Source: Toxotes chatareus
Taxonomy: Eukaryota; Chordata; Actinopteri; Toxotidae
DNA: 64,000 bases
Direction of reading: 5' to 3'
NCBI GenBank assembly: GCA_016801885.1
Contig: CM028888.1
Span: 16,477,170 to 16,541,169, forward strand
The position numbers were made by a program, and so were the translations under genes. Position 1 is the stretch's first letter, and the number at the start of each line of letters is the position of its first letter. This document shows positions 53,635 through 64,000 of this stretch, piece after piece. The notes below the pieces were generated by a model that saw nothing but the letters and a program-made list of their open reading frames with translations, ran no database searches and was not told where the DNA came from.

Positions 53635-54171
53635 GTGGTGTATGCATAATGTTAAAATCACATTAAGAGTAAGAGTGTGTGTGCACTTTTGTGTCTGTGT
53701 CTTCAGCTAATAGATGTACCGGGGCTTTAAACTCATTTCTGAATAACAGTATGCTCGTGGATAGAGCATTAAAACTCTCAAAGGCTATAAATAACCAAAA
53801 TCTTAAGGGAGTGACAGATGGATTTGAAAGGACCCTTTATCATTATAATCCTTTAACAGTGTTCTATCAAGCGAATGAATTGAAGGGACTACAGAAGGTA
53901 GTGAGAGGTAGGAAATGGCAATTGCATTACATTTTTCCTCACTGATCCACATGGCTATCGTCACACATGGCCATTCACCTCATTACCAAGTGGTGAAGAA
54001 TGTTATCACAAAGTTATTACAGCCACCATTGGAACAGTGAGCAGATCTTAGATAGATTGCAACTTCCTTTACGCTTCTTTTACCTTTCAAGGCTCACTTA
54101 TGGCTCTTTTAATCTGTCTTCCTTCTGTGTGTGTGTGTGTGTGTGTTCTTTTTTTTTTTTTTTTTCTTTAG
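53635..54171 (+). other. sez6 intron 6 (537 bp) with UG repeat before the acceptor
   Basis: Weak donor GTGGTG; phase 2. It ends in (GT)10 at 54127-54146, a 17-base T run and ctttag. In RNA this gives a UG repeat and a U tract immediately upstream of exon 7, which are known binding sequences for factors such as TDP-43, CELF and PTB-type proteins. Regulation is inferred. Confidence 0.8.
54127..54146 (+). promoter_or_regulatory. (GT)10 tract next to exon 7 acceptor, candidate splicing regulator
   Basis: A perfect dinucleotide repeat 25 nt upstream of exon 7, followed by the polypyrimidine tract. UG repeats bind known splicing regulators; a role here is inference. Confidence 0.4.
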
Positions 54172-54338
54172 GCTGCTTATTAAGAATGGCAACAACATAG
54201 ACTCTCCCCCTGTGTACGACTCCTATGAGGTAGAGTATTTGCCCAATGAGGGTGTGCTCAGTACTGGACGCTACCTGTTTATAGAGTTCACCACAGACGG
54301 GACAGTAACTTCCACTGGTGCAGCCATCAGATACGAAG
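54172..54338 (+). CDS. sez6: sez6 exon 7: second half of CUB2, with probable GC splice donor
   Basis: The exon starts after (GT)10 plus a long T tract ending ctttag. Its first base completes Arg, and 55 full codons follow: LLIKNGNNIDSPPVYDSYEVEYLPNEG, then a GRYLFIEFTTDG strand and AAIRYE. The family continues RYE-AF, and exon 8 supplies the end of an Ala codon and then Phe. The required exon end is therefore GAAG at 54338, placing GC rather than GT at 54339-54340 (AAG|GCACGT). An in-frame GT donor exists 21 nt upstream (54318), but using it would delete the last seven residues of CUB2 before the junction Ala. Confidence 0.9.
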
Positions 54339-54436
54339 GCACGTAGATTATGCAGAGTTTGCCAACATACAAACAATACACTGTACTTGTCACTTATTTT
54401 TAATGCAATACATTAACACAATTCTTGTGTCCACAG
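54339..54436 (+). other. sez6 intron 7 (98 bp), probable GC-AG intron
   Basis: Frame and family sequence fix the exon edge at 54338, so the intron starts GCACGT and ends CCACAG. The flanking exon bases AAG and the +5 G and +6 T pair well with U1, as usual for GC donors. It is the shortest intron in the window. Confidence 0.8.
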
Positions 54437-54631
54437 CTTTCGCGAAAGGTACGTGCTATGAGCCCTTCGTGAAATACGGCAACTTCAGCAGCAGCGACTC
54501 CACTTACAGTGTGGGTGCAATTGTTGAATTCTCATGTGACCCTGGCTACACACTAGAGCAAGGCTCCGTAGTGATTGAGTGTGTGGATGCACAAAACCCA
54601 CAGTGGAATGAGACTGAGCCAGCCTGTAGGG
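54437..54631 (+). CDS. sez6: sez6 exon 8: Sushi2 (CCP) domain
   Basis: A symmetric 195-nt exon (phase 1 to 1) encodes the second Sushi module. It follows a tgtccacag acceptor and ends G|GTGAGT. It reads AFAKGTCYEPFVKYGNFSSSDSTY, then VEFSCDPGYTLEQG, IECVD and QWNETEPACR. Four Cys, the DPGY turn and the Trp before the last Cys are all present. Sequons are NFS and NET. CYEPFVKYGNF and DPGYTLEQGS are very close to recalled mammalian SEZ6, which supports SEZ6 over its paralogues. The preceding intron is only 98 bp. Confidence 0.95.
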
Positions 54632-55459
54632 GTGAGTCAACTGATTTCATCTGCTTGAGTAATAGTGCAACATTAAATCTTTTTAAAAAGAAAAAAAAAA
54701 AAGCTTCCTCTGGAGAAGAAGTTGGAGCCAGATACGACTGGCCTAAGGACCCGAGGCTTTCATTGTCTACTTGATCAGTGCGGGGGTTAGTGAAGTCTTT
54801 TTATTCAAATATTAAATACCACTGGCAGTTAACTATATCTTCCTAAGCTGCTTTCCTCTGATCCATGATAAATTTCCTCTTAAAACTGTAACAATGATTT
54901 ACTTTGTATTTGCAGGGCAGATTTTAGAAGTGCTTAAGATTAAAGACATACAATAGTTGGCCAAAGATGAACACTGACACATTGCAAAGACTATGCACCA
55001 TACTAAACAGTGTTCCACCCTGAGCCCCCCCCCCACACACACACACACACGATGGGCTGACCTCACTCCCAGTCTTTGTTGTCGAGCATAGTCATTCTGC
55101 CACACAGTGAAATTGAAAAGCTCTCTAGTAAAGCAAGATATGAGCAAATTTAATTTGTGCTCTTGTGGGTCATGGTCACCAGGCGGTTCAGTGGTAGTAT
55201 GCAGTTTTCATGTCAAGGTTTTATTAAGCATTAAGACTGCGGCTCCATCCTATGAAGTCACATAGTAGTTCATATATCAGTATTTTTGGTCACGTGTGTC
55301 ACCAACTTACCTGCACATAAATTGTGATGATGTGATATTTACTTGGCTTTCTAATTTACATATTAAATTTATTGTGATCTTGATTTTCTGAGTCTTGAAA
55401 TCTGTTACAGTGCATTTATATATTTCACAGCATCAACCTGAGGTGCTTGTGTGTTGCAG
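54632..55459 (+). other. sez6 intron 8 (828 bp)
   Basis: GTGAGT to TTGCAG, phase 1. It contains a C run followed by (CA)n near 55026-55050. Nothing else is recognised. Confidence 0.88.
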
Positions 55460-55598
55460 CTGTGTGCAGCGGGGAGATCACAGACTCTGCTGGTGTGGTG
55501 TTGTCTCCTAATTGGCCTGAGGCCTATGACAAGGGGCAGGACTGCATCTGGGGTATCCATGTGGAAGAGGACAAGAGGATCATGCTTGATATCCAAGT
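55460..55598 (+). CDS. sez6: sez6 exon 9: first half of CUB3
   Basis: The acceptor is gtgttgcag and the donor GT|GTAAGA, phase 1 in and phase 2 out, with 45 full codons. It reads AVCSGEITDSAGVVLSPNWPEAY, then DCIWGIHVEEDKRIMLDIQ. These are CUB landmarks: the first Cys with Gly, the SPNWP turn, the C-x-W strand and the L-D-I strand. The stretch is nearly identical to recalled mammalian SEZ6. The split Val codon (GT plus T) is completed by exon 10, 7.8 kb downstream. Confidence 0.95.
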
Positions 55599-56128
55599 GT
55601 AAGAGACTGCACTCAGGTGTAAGACTGGAAATTCACACAGAGAGGGTCAGGGAGGAGGTCAGATTGACCTCGAGATGTTAAACACTCCATCTCCTGACAC
55701 AAACACACGTGCTCTTGCTTTCTTTCTCATCTTTTCTCTCAGTCGCATAGACATTCTATGACATGCACATGGGGAAGGCTTTCTGTGGTTGAAGCCACTA
55801 ATTAGCTTTTTTTTTTTTTTTTTTTTCCCCCCATTCGCTACATTAAGAATTCTGTGTAGCTTCCAGCTCACTCTCTGACCAGATTAGCCAGTAAGCCTCC
55901 CTGCTCCCACTTCCCTGGTGTGTGTCTCAGAGTTGGCTTTGAAATGAATATGCTCTGGCAGTGAACTACTGAGCCACTTATCCAGCCTTCCCAACTGTAA
56001 TTCAGCACACACTCAATGCACGTGCACACAGATATTAAAAAAAAAAAAAAGACCCATGCACACACAAATATAAGCACACAATTTCCCCTTCAACACCATC
56101 ACTCTCACTGTAAATGAATGTCACCCTC

Positions 56129-56263
56129 CACCACACTCTCCCTCACACTCTCCCTCTCTCACTCCCTCTCTCACACTCACACACTCACTCTCTCCCTCAC
56201 ACTCTCACTCTCTCTCTCTCACTCTCACTCACTCACACTCTCACATTCACACTCACTCTCACA
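56129..56263. repeat. CTCACA/CTCTC low-complexity tract
   Basis: About 135 bp of mixed CTCTC and CACTCACA units, strongly strand-asymmetric (almost only C, T and A). Confidence 0.9.
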
Positions 56264-56857
56264 CGCATGTAACACGTCCGTGTCATCCAAGTTATTGCTC
56301 TTAAGTGTAAACAAAAACACTTCTTTGTTTTCATCAAACACAAAACTATTCAAATGTGTGAATGAGAATTTGCATCTGTTTGCTTGTCTTATGTGGATTT
56401 ATGTTTTTGCTTAGTCTGTGTGATTCCCAGGATATTTCAATGAACATGCATCCTATGGAGAACACAAAAACTACAGCATAAGTGATTTGTGTTATTGCCT
56501 GAAGCATTTGCACACAAGAGGGCCCAGAGAGGTTAAAATTAAACAGCAGGAATACTGCCTGAGGTTGTAGAAAAACAGAAGTCACGGACAAATCTCAAAC
56601 AGAGGCTATTGTTAGCTATTGGTCATGTATGTGTGCAGGCATTCGCTCCCTTCGGTCCGTTTTTCATAATTCATAATTCACCCTTGCTGTATGATTAAAT
56701 ATATTTCTGAAGTTTGATGAAATTCCAAGGTTTAATTATGAAGTCTGGATGCTGTGCAGACAGATTTTTTTGTTCTTTTTTTAGGTGTGTGTGGGGGTGT
56801 ATTTCCTAGTTCCCCTGCACACTAACTAGTTAAACACATTTTCTTCAACTGACCCAT

Positions 56858-56898
56858 CCCCCCCCCCCCCCCCCCCCTTTTTTTTTTTTTTTTTTTTT
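56858..56898. repeat. C20-T21 double homopolymer
   Basis: Twenty C directly followed by twenty-one T. Run lengths are prone to sequencing and assembly error. Confidence 0.9.
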
Positions 56899-59800
56899 AA
56901 ATGTGGAGCATCTACCACACAGGTGATGTGTATTTGCACTTCAACAATCTGCATATTTTTAAGAAGTAAAAGGAAAGTGAACAGCTGAGAAAATGTTTCT
57001 TCAAAAATAAAACATTTTACATATAAGGTAAATATGACACAAAAAGATGGATAGATTAGACATTAAAAAAAAAAATGTATGTTTGTAATGTGGTATATAA
57101 TGAAAAACATAATATGCAGTGCAGTCTTTTGTAGAACTAGATTCGTTTTTTTGAGGGGTTGGGGGTATACTTCCTTTTTGTGGTTCTACATTGCTGACTT
57201 GTATTTGAATTTAGATTTGTTGACTCTAATAGTATTACACAAAGTTACCTAATTTAAGTAATACACTGATTAAGAACTACTTACTTCCAGAGACTCCCCT
57301 CGTATCAGTGGCATATAGTCAATAGAAGGTTTGGTGGAAGGCTGGGTGTTTCGGTACTGGCCCAGTTTTGTATGCCACTGCATGGTCACGATGCACATAA
57401 TACCCCAAACTGTTTATCTTTTAGGCTTTCAAGCACTGAGATATGAGCCATCACTCAAATATGAGCCACAGATCAAAAGGAAATAACAGCATCAGAGGAT
57501 ACAAATAATACAATGTCTGAATACCACACAGGGGTTTGTGTGGCCTGGCTTTCCTCAGTTTTTTTTTTTTTTCTTTTTTTGGAGCTTAAGACTTAGTGAT
57601 TAATGACTGATGTTGAAAGTCAACCAGTGCACCTAGGGTAAAAAAAAAAAAAAAAAAAGAAAGAAAGAAAGATCAGAGGGGATTTTTCATGCAGCAGTAA
57701 ACAAGTTTGATTTGGAGGTAAAGTGATTTTCATTCAGAGATTTCTTTTTAAATTGCGCCAGCCTTAAGTTGGTTTTAATCTGAGCCACATGAGGCCACTC
57801 TCTGTAAATTAATGGTGCTGTGGCCAGCTCCAGTTTATCTCAAGGTTGGTCATGCATGGCCTTCATGGCAGTAGAAAACCCACAGCCTGTCTGATCCCTG
57901 CAGACCCCACCATTACCCTCATGTCTGGTGTGCTCAGCTTGAGAATAGCACTCCTAAAGACTCGGTCAACATGTAATTTGTGTGAAAGGCTGTTTTTGGT
58001 GTCTATGTGTTATGCATGTTTAAGTCGCAAAAGGCTCTTGTGGATGAGAGCTGTCTCATTATAAGGGTGGGCACACACTTTTCCACATTAATGAGAATGT
58101 TTTCTATATTATCATTCATCACTGTGTCTGTGCTGGCAATTACAGAGGAGCGGTGTGCATAATGAGGACTGATTAATTAATTTAGGCCAAACAGGAGGGC
58201 TGGCTCTTTGCTAATTAGCATGGAGTACGGCTCGAGCAAGAGCCGGAGACAAGAGTTACAGCTGATATCCCCACCTGTGGAACACGGCAAGGTAAATAGC
58301 TCACAAGGATTTTAGCATATATCCACAAATGTTTCACAAGTCAAGGCAGTGAGGAAGTCTGTCACACAGTGGTATGTGTCAGTTTACTGAGTATGATCAG
58401 AGGCTTTTTAGACAAGACATATTGGGTTTATAGAGTCCTCTTGTGGAGAGTCTGAGCATTACAGCAGCAAGTCTGGAGTTATGCAAGTGCCTGGAAAATG
58501 AATAGATATTTTTGTATGAAGAGAACTTTTTTTCCACTGAGCAGAGCCATTCAAAGGCTAAATGTGTGCATGTATGAGATGTCAGAGGAGGTTGAAAACT
58601 TGACACTGAAAGCAGTTTCCATTCTGTTAGAGCTGTGGGAGATTTTCTGGGTTCTTTAGACTTGACAGGTCAGTGAAGGTGACAAAATGCCTTGAGGCCT
58701 GTACAGAACACAGCTGTCATCCCTTCAGGAATGAGCTGGTGCCACTGGTATGCAGAGAAATCTTCAGAAAATCTCTAAAAAGTGTTATGCTGTTGAAGAT
58801 GTTAAATCAAATAACTTAAAAATTAATGTTCCTCTAAAATTTAATGAAAGGAAATGTGAACTAACAGGGTTGAATATTAGTCAGTGTGCAACGCAGGGCA
58901 GGGAGTGACTGCTTTCCTGACTGGAGGGGAAAGCATTTAAAAAGGAGCCAGGTGGCATGACATTTGGGTGAAGTGATTGCCAGGTTGCTACCTAGAAGGC
59001 AGCTGAGCGGCCTGTAGTGACTCAGTGCAGACTGCTGGGCGAGTCTGGACTAAAGGCACTGTTAGTTTGGCACTCTTCCGTGTTGTCACCAGGGTTTTGA
59101 ATACATTTCAGACAGTGGAGCAAACGGATGGGGTTAGTGGGAAAATCTAAAATCAAGGTTGACTGCAGCATTCGTGATGAGTGAGAGCGGCCAGGGAGAT
59201 TATTTAGGAACCCAGACTGGAGAAGAGGGCACATTGTGTCAAGTGGGAAAGCGTGTGATTTGCTGCTGCTGTTGACTGATGTCTGATGTTTTTTGGATAT
59301 GACTGCAGTGTTGGCCTTGGACCCTCTCTAAAATCGAAAATTCTTGGTCAGTGGGAGTCAGTGTTGTGGTGAAAAGCTATAGAAGATTTCGCCAAAAAAC
59401 CTTGTAATGTTTGGGTGGACATCAGAAGGGAAAAGCAGAGTTTAGTGTTGATGTTGCAGGTGTTTGAGGGATGAAGCCACCAAAATATTGGGCATAAATG
59501 ACAAAAAACAAAAAAAAAAAAAAAAAACTCAACATCACCAGGAAAGGATGAATATCAACAGAAATGCTATTGAGGTCACCCTACCAGATTAATGGAATGA
59601 GCTGAAGAATAGAGCTTATGGTGTTGATAAGATGTAGCAATGTGAAGAAGAGTAGAATGTGGTACAGTAAAAGTAGTGAAATTAAGCACTGGACTCATGT
59701 GGAAAGAAAAAAAAAAAAAAACAAGAAATGTCCATGTGCTGTGCAAGAGATAAGGAATGAGCAGGTACAGAACCTGTACAGTATGGAGCGAAAGGACAAC

Positions 59801-61467
59801 GATGAAGTGCAGAGACCGGCGGTAACCACACGGAAAGATTGCCAACTGACAGTACCATGTCCCTTCTTCAAGTAGCCTGAATGCAGGGAGACCTTTGGTA
59901 GGAGATAAGGTGAAATACAGTGCAGTGATAAGGTGGACAGCCTTGTTGACATGAGCAGCAGGTGGAGGATGGAGCTTGAACAGAAGTGAAGCGTGAGATG
60001 TGGAGATAGAAAAAGACGCAAACAATTTGGCTGTTGGTGTAGCTCTGTGGACTTCACTGAGGGACACCCCTGTTTTATTACGACGAGACTGAAGATGAGA
60101 CTGTGTCCAGTTCTGCAGAGGGTTGTGAACCTGCAGTCCAGATGCCACTGCTTTGTCTAATAAAAGTTCTCATTGTCTGTCACTTCATGTGGTCACCGTG
60201 TGTGGGCAGAGTACATCTTAATCATGGAGCAAGCACCAAATAAGGTGTTACAAAAATACACCAAAGGACACAGGAGCTTTTAGTGTGAAAGCTGAGTGTA
60301 TTGTGTTGCTTTTCATCCTTTTTGTTGGTCTATACATGCATGGAGTGTTGTGGTGGTGTGGAAATGGAAACTGGCGTCATCTTGTCAGGAGAAGCTGATA
60401 TTTCATTTTATCCAGAATTTTAACACGTTGCATAAGCAGACAGAATCACGTCATTCAGATGTTTTTATGTTAAAATTTTGCCCTCAGGAACTTGCTAGCT
60501 CCGGCTAGTTGTACTTGAATATATATCTTCAGGGTGTAATTTTATAAATTTTCCATTAATGCTGAGAGCTGATATAAATAGATGGGATTTGTTCCTATAG
60601 TCTGGGTAATTGAAGCTGAAGTGGGTGCATTTCTTTGATTTTAACTACAGCTTGTTTCGACTCAGAAGTAATATGGAAATTCTGTGGGGGAGGTTGCGAA
60701 GAAGAGATGGCAGAGAGGTAAACAGACTCGGGTCATTTGTTCCCTTTCATCATCATAAAACTCTTGTCAGTCACAGATAAAGCGGGCCCTGTCACAGACT
60801 GCTACAACTGTGTTTCAACAAAGCTCCAAAACTGTAGATAGTCTGTGCATATTTATATCTCATGTTTGGCATTCTAGCCTCATGGGCTTGGATGGTCAGT
60901 GTGAAAATGCCAGAAAAAAATAAATAAATAGGAGAGCGTCTCAAACTCAACACCTATGCAAGCTTTTCATGTTTAAGTCTGTACATTAATGTTGTTGCAC
61001 ACAGTGCTCTCTTGAAGTGAAGAAAGCTAGAAAAGAGAAGAAGCCTCTCTCACTGACTTATACAGTGTGTCAAACAGGTGCGACAAATCAGTGAGCTCAC
61101 AGAGCAATCAGTGTGAACATAGAAATAAAGCTGTTAGAGCGGTTATTCATCAAGCAAGTCATCGCTCCAACATCCATATGTTGGTATTTTAAGAAGTGAC
61201 AAACACAAAATAGAAAAATCACAGAGTAAAAATCACAAAGTAAAATGTCTAGAGAGTAGAATTTGACATCAGAAGATAATGTTGTTGTTTCTTTGTGGGA
61301 TCACAACCTCTGTACTCAGGGGACCATGGTAGCAAACATCCTTGACTTTTTTTTTCTCATCTTTTAAACATTATGCAAATTAGATTTATTTTTGCTACTT
61401 GGATGCACTGTAATGGGGATGCATTACTGTGCTGTGTTGTAGACTTAGCATCTTTATTTATACATGT

Positions 61468-61468
<1 letters not shown>

Positions 61469-61548
<80 letters not shown>
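61469..61548. repeat. (GT)40 microsatellite
   Basis: A perfect 80-bp GT repeat, the longest simple repeat in the window. It is probably length-polymorphic and generates spurious Cys-Val or Thr-His frames. Confidence 0.97.
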
Positions 61549-61550
<2 letters not shown>

Positions 61551-63366
61551 ATGCACCCAAATGTTGTTACTTTGCAATTTTTTGTTGTGATCTGTGCATT
61601 TTTATTTTCATACCAGACCAACATAAAAGCTACTTATGACAAGTCTTTGTTGTTTATTTAACTCTGAATATTAGATTGTACTGAGATGCATTTCTGTATT
61701 CTTCTGCAGACTTATTGCTGACTTTTTAATTATGACCTGCACACATATTTTTACTTACTGGTTTTACTCTTTGATTGTCTATTTTGAGTTTGTTGTCTCT
61801 AAAGTGATGACATATGGGTGTTTGAAGGCTTTCATGGGGGAACGTGTGACATATCTATGAAGTCTGTTTCTACGTTCGTGTTGATTGCCCTGTGACATCA
61901 TCGATTTGAATCACCTGTGTACCACACTTTCTCTCAGGTGCTGTGCAACTCCCTCCCCACCCCCACCCCCACCCCACGGTCGCTGAAAAGACAATTTGAT
62001 TTGATTCACAGATCTAGAAATACAAAGATTGCATCAGCGTTATGAGCGTGCAGCTCTCTCTTCCTCCCTTCTGAAGTCTACATGAAACCCTGCTGGGTTT
62101 CATTTCCATGCAGTAGTTTAATCTGAGAATTGTACATTGTCTCTGATCCCACACTTATTTTTAGTTAATATTTTGACTTCTTGAGTTTCACTGAACTAAT
62201 TAGGCAAATCTGCAAACATCTGTCTTAAAAAAAGACTAGATAGCACTAGATAACAAGACAACATGGATATTTTTGCATGGATACTGAGTAAATCACTGAT
62301 AAAGAGAAATGAATACAGGGGAAAAGACAAGAACATAGGATTTTAGGACAAGGTGTGATCACAACTACAGCTAAGCTGGAAATGGGATTTTTTTCAGGCA
62401 TCACCACTTGCAGTTTAGAGAGACAAGGAATATTATTTGTTAACCCTCTGACAAAATACTGCTTTTTCAAATCGTTTGTGCACTTAATCGGTTGCTTCAT
62501 CATGCAAATGGAAATAGAGGTGGAGAGCTTATGCAAGGGACAGGTGATTCATAGCCGCAAAGCATTACTCTTTGACGTGTGTGAAGAATAGCACCGCGCT
62601 AATTATTACCGTTAAGTTCTTTTCAGCACGGCTTGTGAATATAAACAATCATACAGCCAATCTGCAGAGCTACTTTGACGCCTGCCTTAAGGCACATAAA
62701 GAGCAACTAGTTCCCCCTGCTTATTATATCAGCAGGGAAATACAAGTTCCGAGGTTTATTACTTTTTACACCATTCACCATCCCCTGTGTGCGAATAAAT
62801 GTCAAACTTTACGGATGCTCTATAAAGAGGGCAAGAACATATGAATCACCAAATGAAAAAGATTAATTCATTCTTAAGTTAATCATTTTCAGCAGAGATT
62901 CTGCCATCTCACTTAGCTGCTTTACATTTTATGTAAACATTATAATGCATGTTTTTTTTTTCTTTTTTGTGTGCTTGTAGGTCTTGCAACCTAAGGGATA
63001 TTATTATATTATGATCTTATATTTGCACATATAGTCTTTAATACATATTCACGAGAGCAATGCGGGGGCAGAGTCATACATCATGAATTATTTAGTGTTT
63101 ACTTCACGTCAGATGAATCCAGTATAAACAGAATTGATATTTTCCAAGTACTGCTGACATCGCCTTATGTCATCAGCTTTTGCTTTCATCAGCCAAAGAG
63201 TGGACCAGTCACTTAACTGTTTATGGCTCTGAGCAAAATACACAGCAAATACACCACATAATAACAGACATGGGACATGTGGGACATGGGTACTCTCCAT
63301 GAAAACCTTCATTCATATCATTAGGAAGAAATTAAAACAACTTGTTTTTTTTCTGTTTATTCCAAG

Positions 63367-63563
63367 TCTCCATGTGGGTAAGAATGACCTGCTGACCTTC
63401 TATGATGGCGATGACCTCACAGCCAACATCCTGGGCCAATACAGTGGCACGCGGCCACACTTCAAGCTCTACACGTCCACGGCTGATGTCACCATTCAGT
63501 TTCAGTCAGACCCTGCCACCAACATCTACGGCTACAACAATGGATTTGTGGTCCACTTCTTTG
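63367..63563 (+). CDS. sez6: sez6 exon 10: second half of CUB3
   Basis: The exon follows a T-rich tract ending attccaag. The first base completes the Val begun in exon 9, and 65 codons follow: LHVGKNDLLTFYDGDD, ILGQYSG, FKLYTSTADVTIQFQSD and GYNNGFVVHFF. NDLLTFYDGDD carries the acidic residues typical of calcium-binding CUB sites. It ends G|GTGATT, phase 1, as expected before the next Sushi exon, which is not in the window. Confidence 0.94.
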
Positions 63564-64000
63564 GTGATTCTTTTTTTTTTTTTCTCAGAATTACATGAAT
63601 TACATTTATGATTCTGTTTTAGATTGAATTCCCCTTTGCAGGACAGATAAGAAACCAAATACTGGCAATAAACATGGAATATAAATGTTTCTCATACCTA
63701 GAACTCAGCAGGCTACCAATTAGAAAAAAACTGTCTTATTTGTTCTTTTCTCTCGCTGTGCCTCTGTCTCTGTTTTCTGGCTTATCCCAGGTGCATAGGA
63801 TTAGATAATACCAAACAGAGAAACACAATAATGGGGCACACTTCAACATCAGCTGTTTTTTTCCCCAATGCTTTGTGTTCTTGGCCATGTATACTGCATT
63901 TAGGGAGGCACAGATTGACTGGTGCCACACCACATGCTGTGTTCCTCCCAGCAAACATCACAAGCCTGTGTTTACATGTCTCCCAAACTGCTTTTGTTTA
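63564..64000 (+). other. Start of sez6 intron 10
   Basis: It begins GTGATT followed by a T run, phase 1. The next (Sushi3) exon is not reached before the window ends. Confidence 0.8.

Larger units (their letters stand above)
55599..63366 (+). other. sez6 intron 9 (7.8 kb)
   Basis: GTAAGA to TTCCAAG, phase 2, splitting CUB3. It contains a CTCACA/CTCTC pyrimidine-purine tract (56129-56263), C20T21 (56858-56898), (GT)40 (61469-61548) and several A/T runs. Two stretches without repeats (about 58130-58290 and 62540-62845) look like candidate conserved noncoding elements. No alternative exon is recognised. Confidence 0.8.

Noticed and set aside
54343..54344. GT at 54343 as the exon 7 donor instead of GC at 54339
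   Set aside because: It would shift the frame relative to exon 8 and break the conserved RYE-AF junction.
56118..56414. Plus-strand Ser/Leu/Thr/His repeat frame
   Set aside because: It is a translation of the CTCACA/CTCTC low-complexity tract in intron 9.
59576..60148. Minus-strand open frame of 190 codons, the second longest frame in the window
   Set aside because: Composition is Leu/Ser/His-rich with a Phe run from a poly-A tract, and no domain is recognised. A second minus frame is open in the same place, which points to low stop density rather than coding. An old repeat origin cannot be excluded.
61357..61661. Open frames encoding Cys-Val or Thr-His repeats
   Set aside because: They are translations of the (GT)40 microsatellite.

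Overview
This window looks like teleost fish nuclear DNA. It is AT-rich and intron-rich, carries many (CA)n/(GT)n microsatellites, and holds fish-type transposon remnants (a Tc1-like element, an L2-like LINE, a hAT-type MITE and a solo LTR). No bacterial or phage organisation, CRISPR array, rRNA or tRNA gene was seen.

The only gene I can support is the 5' half of sez6 (seizure-related 6), on the + strand. I call nine exons between 30928 and 63563. Their phases join into one reading frame of 711 complete codons: a Thr/Ser/Pro-rich N-terminal region, then CUB1, Sushi1, CUB2, Sushi2 and CUB3. The signal-peptide exon is not recognisable here and probably lies before the window. The remaining Sushi domains, the membrane span and the cytoplasmic tail must lie after it. 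From recalled family sequence the match is best to SEZ6 rather than SEZ6L or SEZ6L2. Whether it is a teleost a or b copy cannot be decided here.

Layout: 1-30927 is intron 1 and/or upstream DNA, with a hAT-type MITE (13738-14057, 8-bp target duplication), a solo LTR (24648-25093, 5-bp target duplication) and a dead Tc1 element interrupted by another repeat (27683-28575). 30928-32268 holds exons 2 and 3. Intron 3 is 10.8 kb, exon 4 is at 43072-43264, and intron 4 is 9.1 kb and contains a 5'-truncated L2-like LINE (51036-52155, minus strand). Exons 5-9 are clustered at 52368-55598. Intron 9 is 7.8 kb with a (GT)40 tract, and exon 10 is at 63367-63563. The window ends inside intron 10.

Every intron at a domain border is phase 1, while introns inside CUB domains are phase 0 or 2, so whole domains could be skipped in frame. 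Intron 7 is only 98 bp and appears to use a GC-AG splice site. No new biological system is evident. The most interesting points are the splice architecture around CUB2, an unexplained minus-strand open frame at 5031-5315, and the intact target duplications of two mobile elements.
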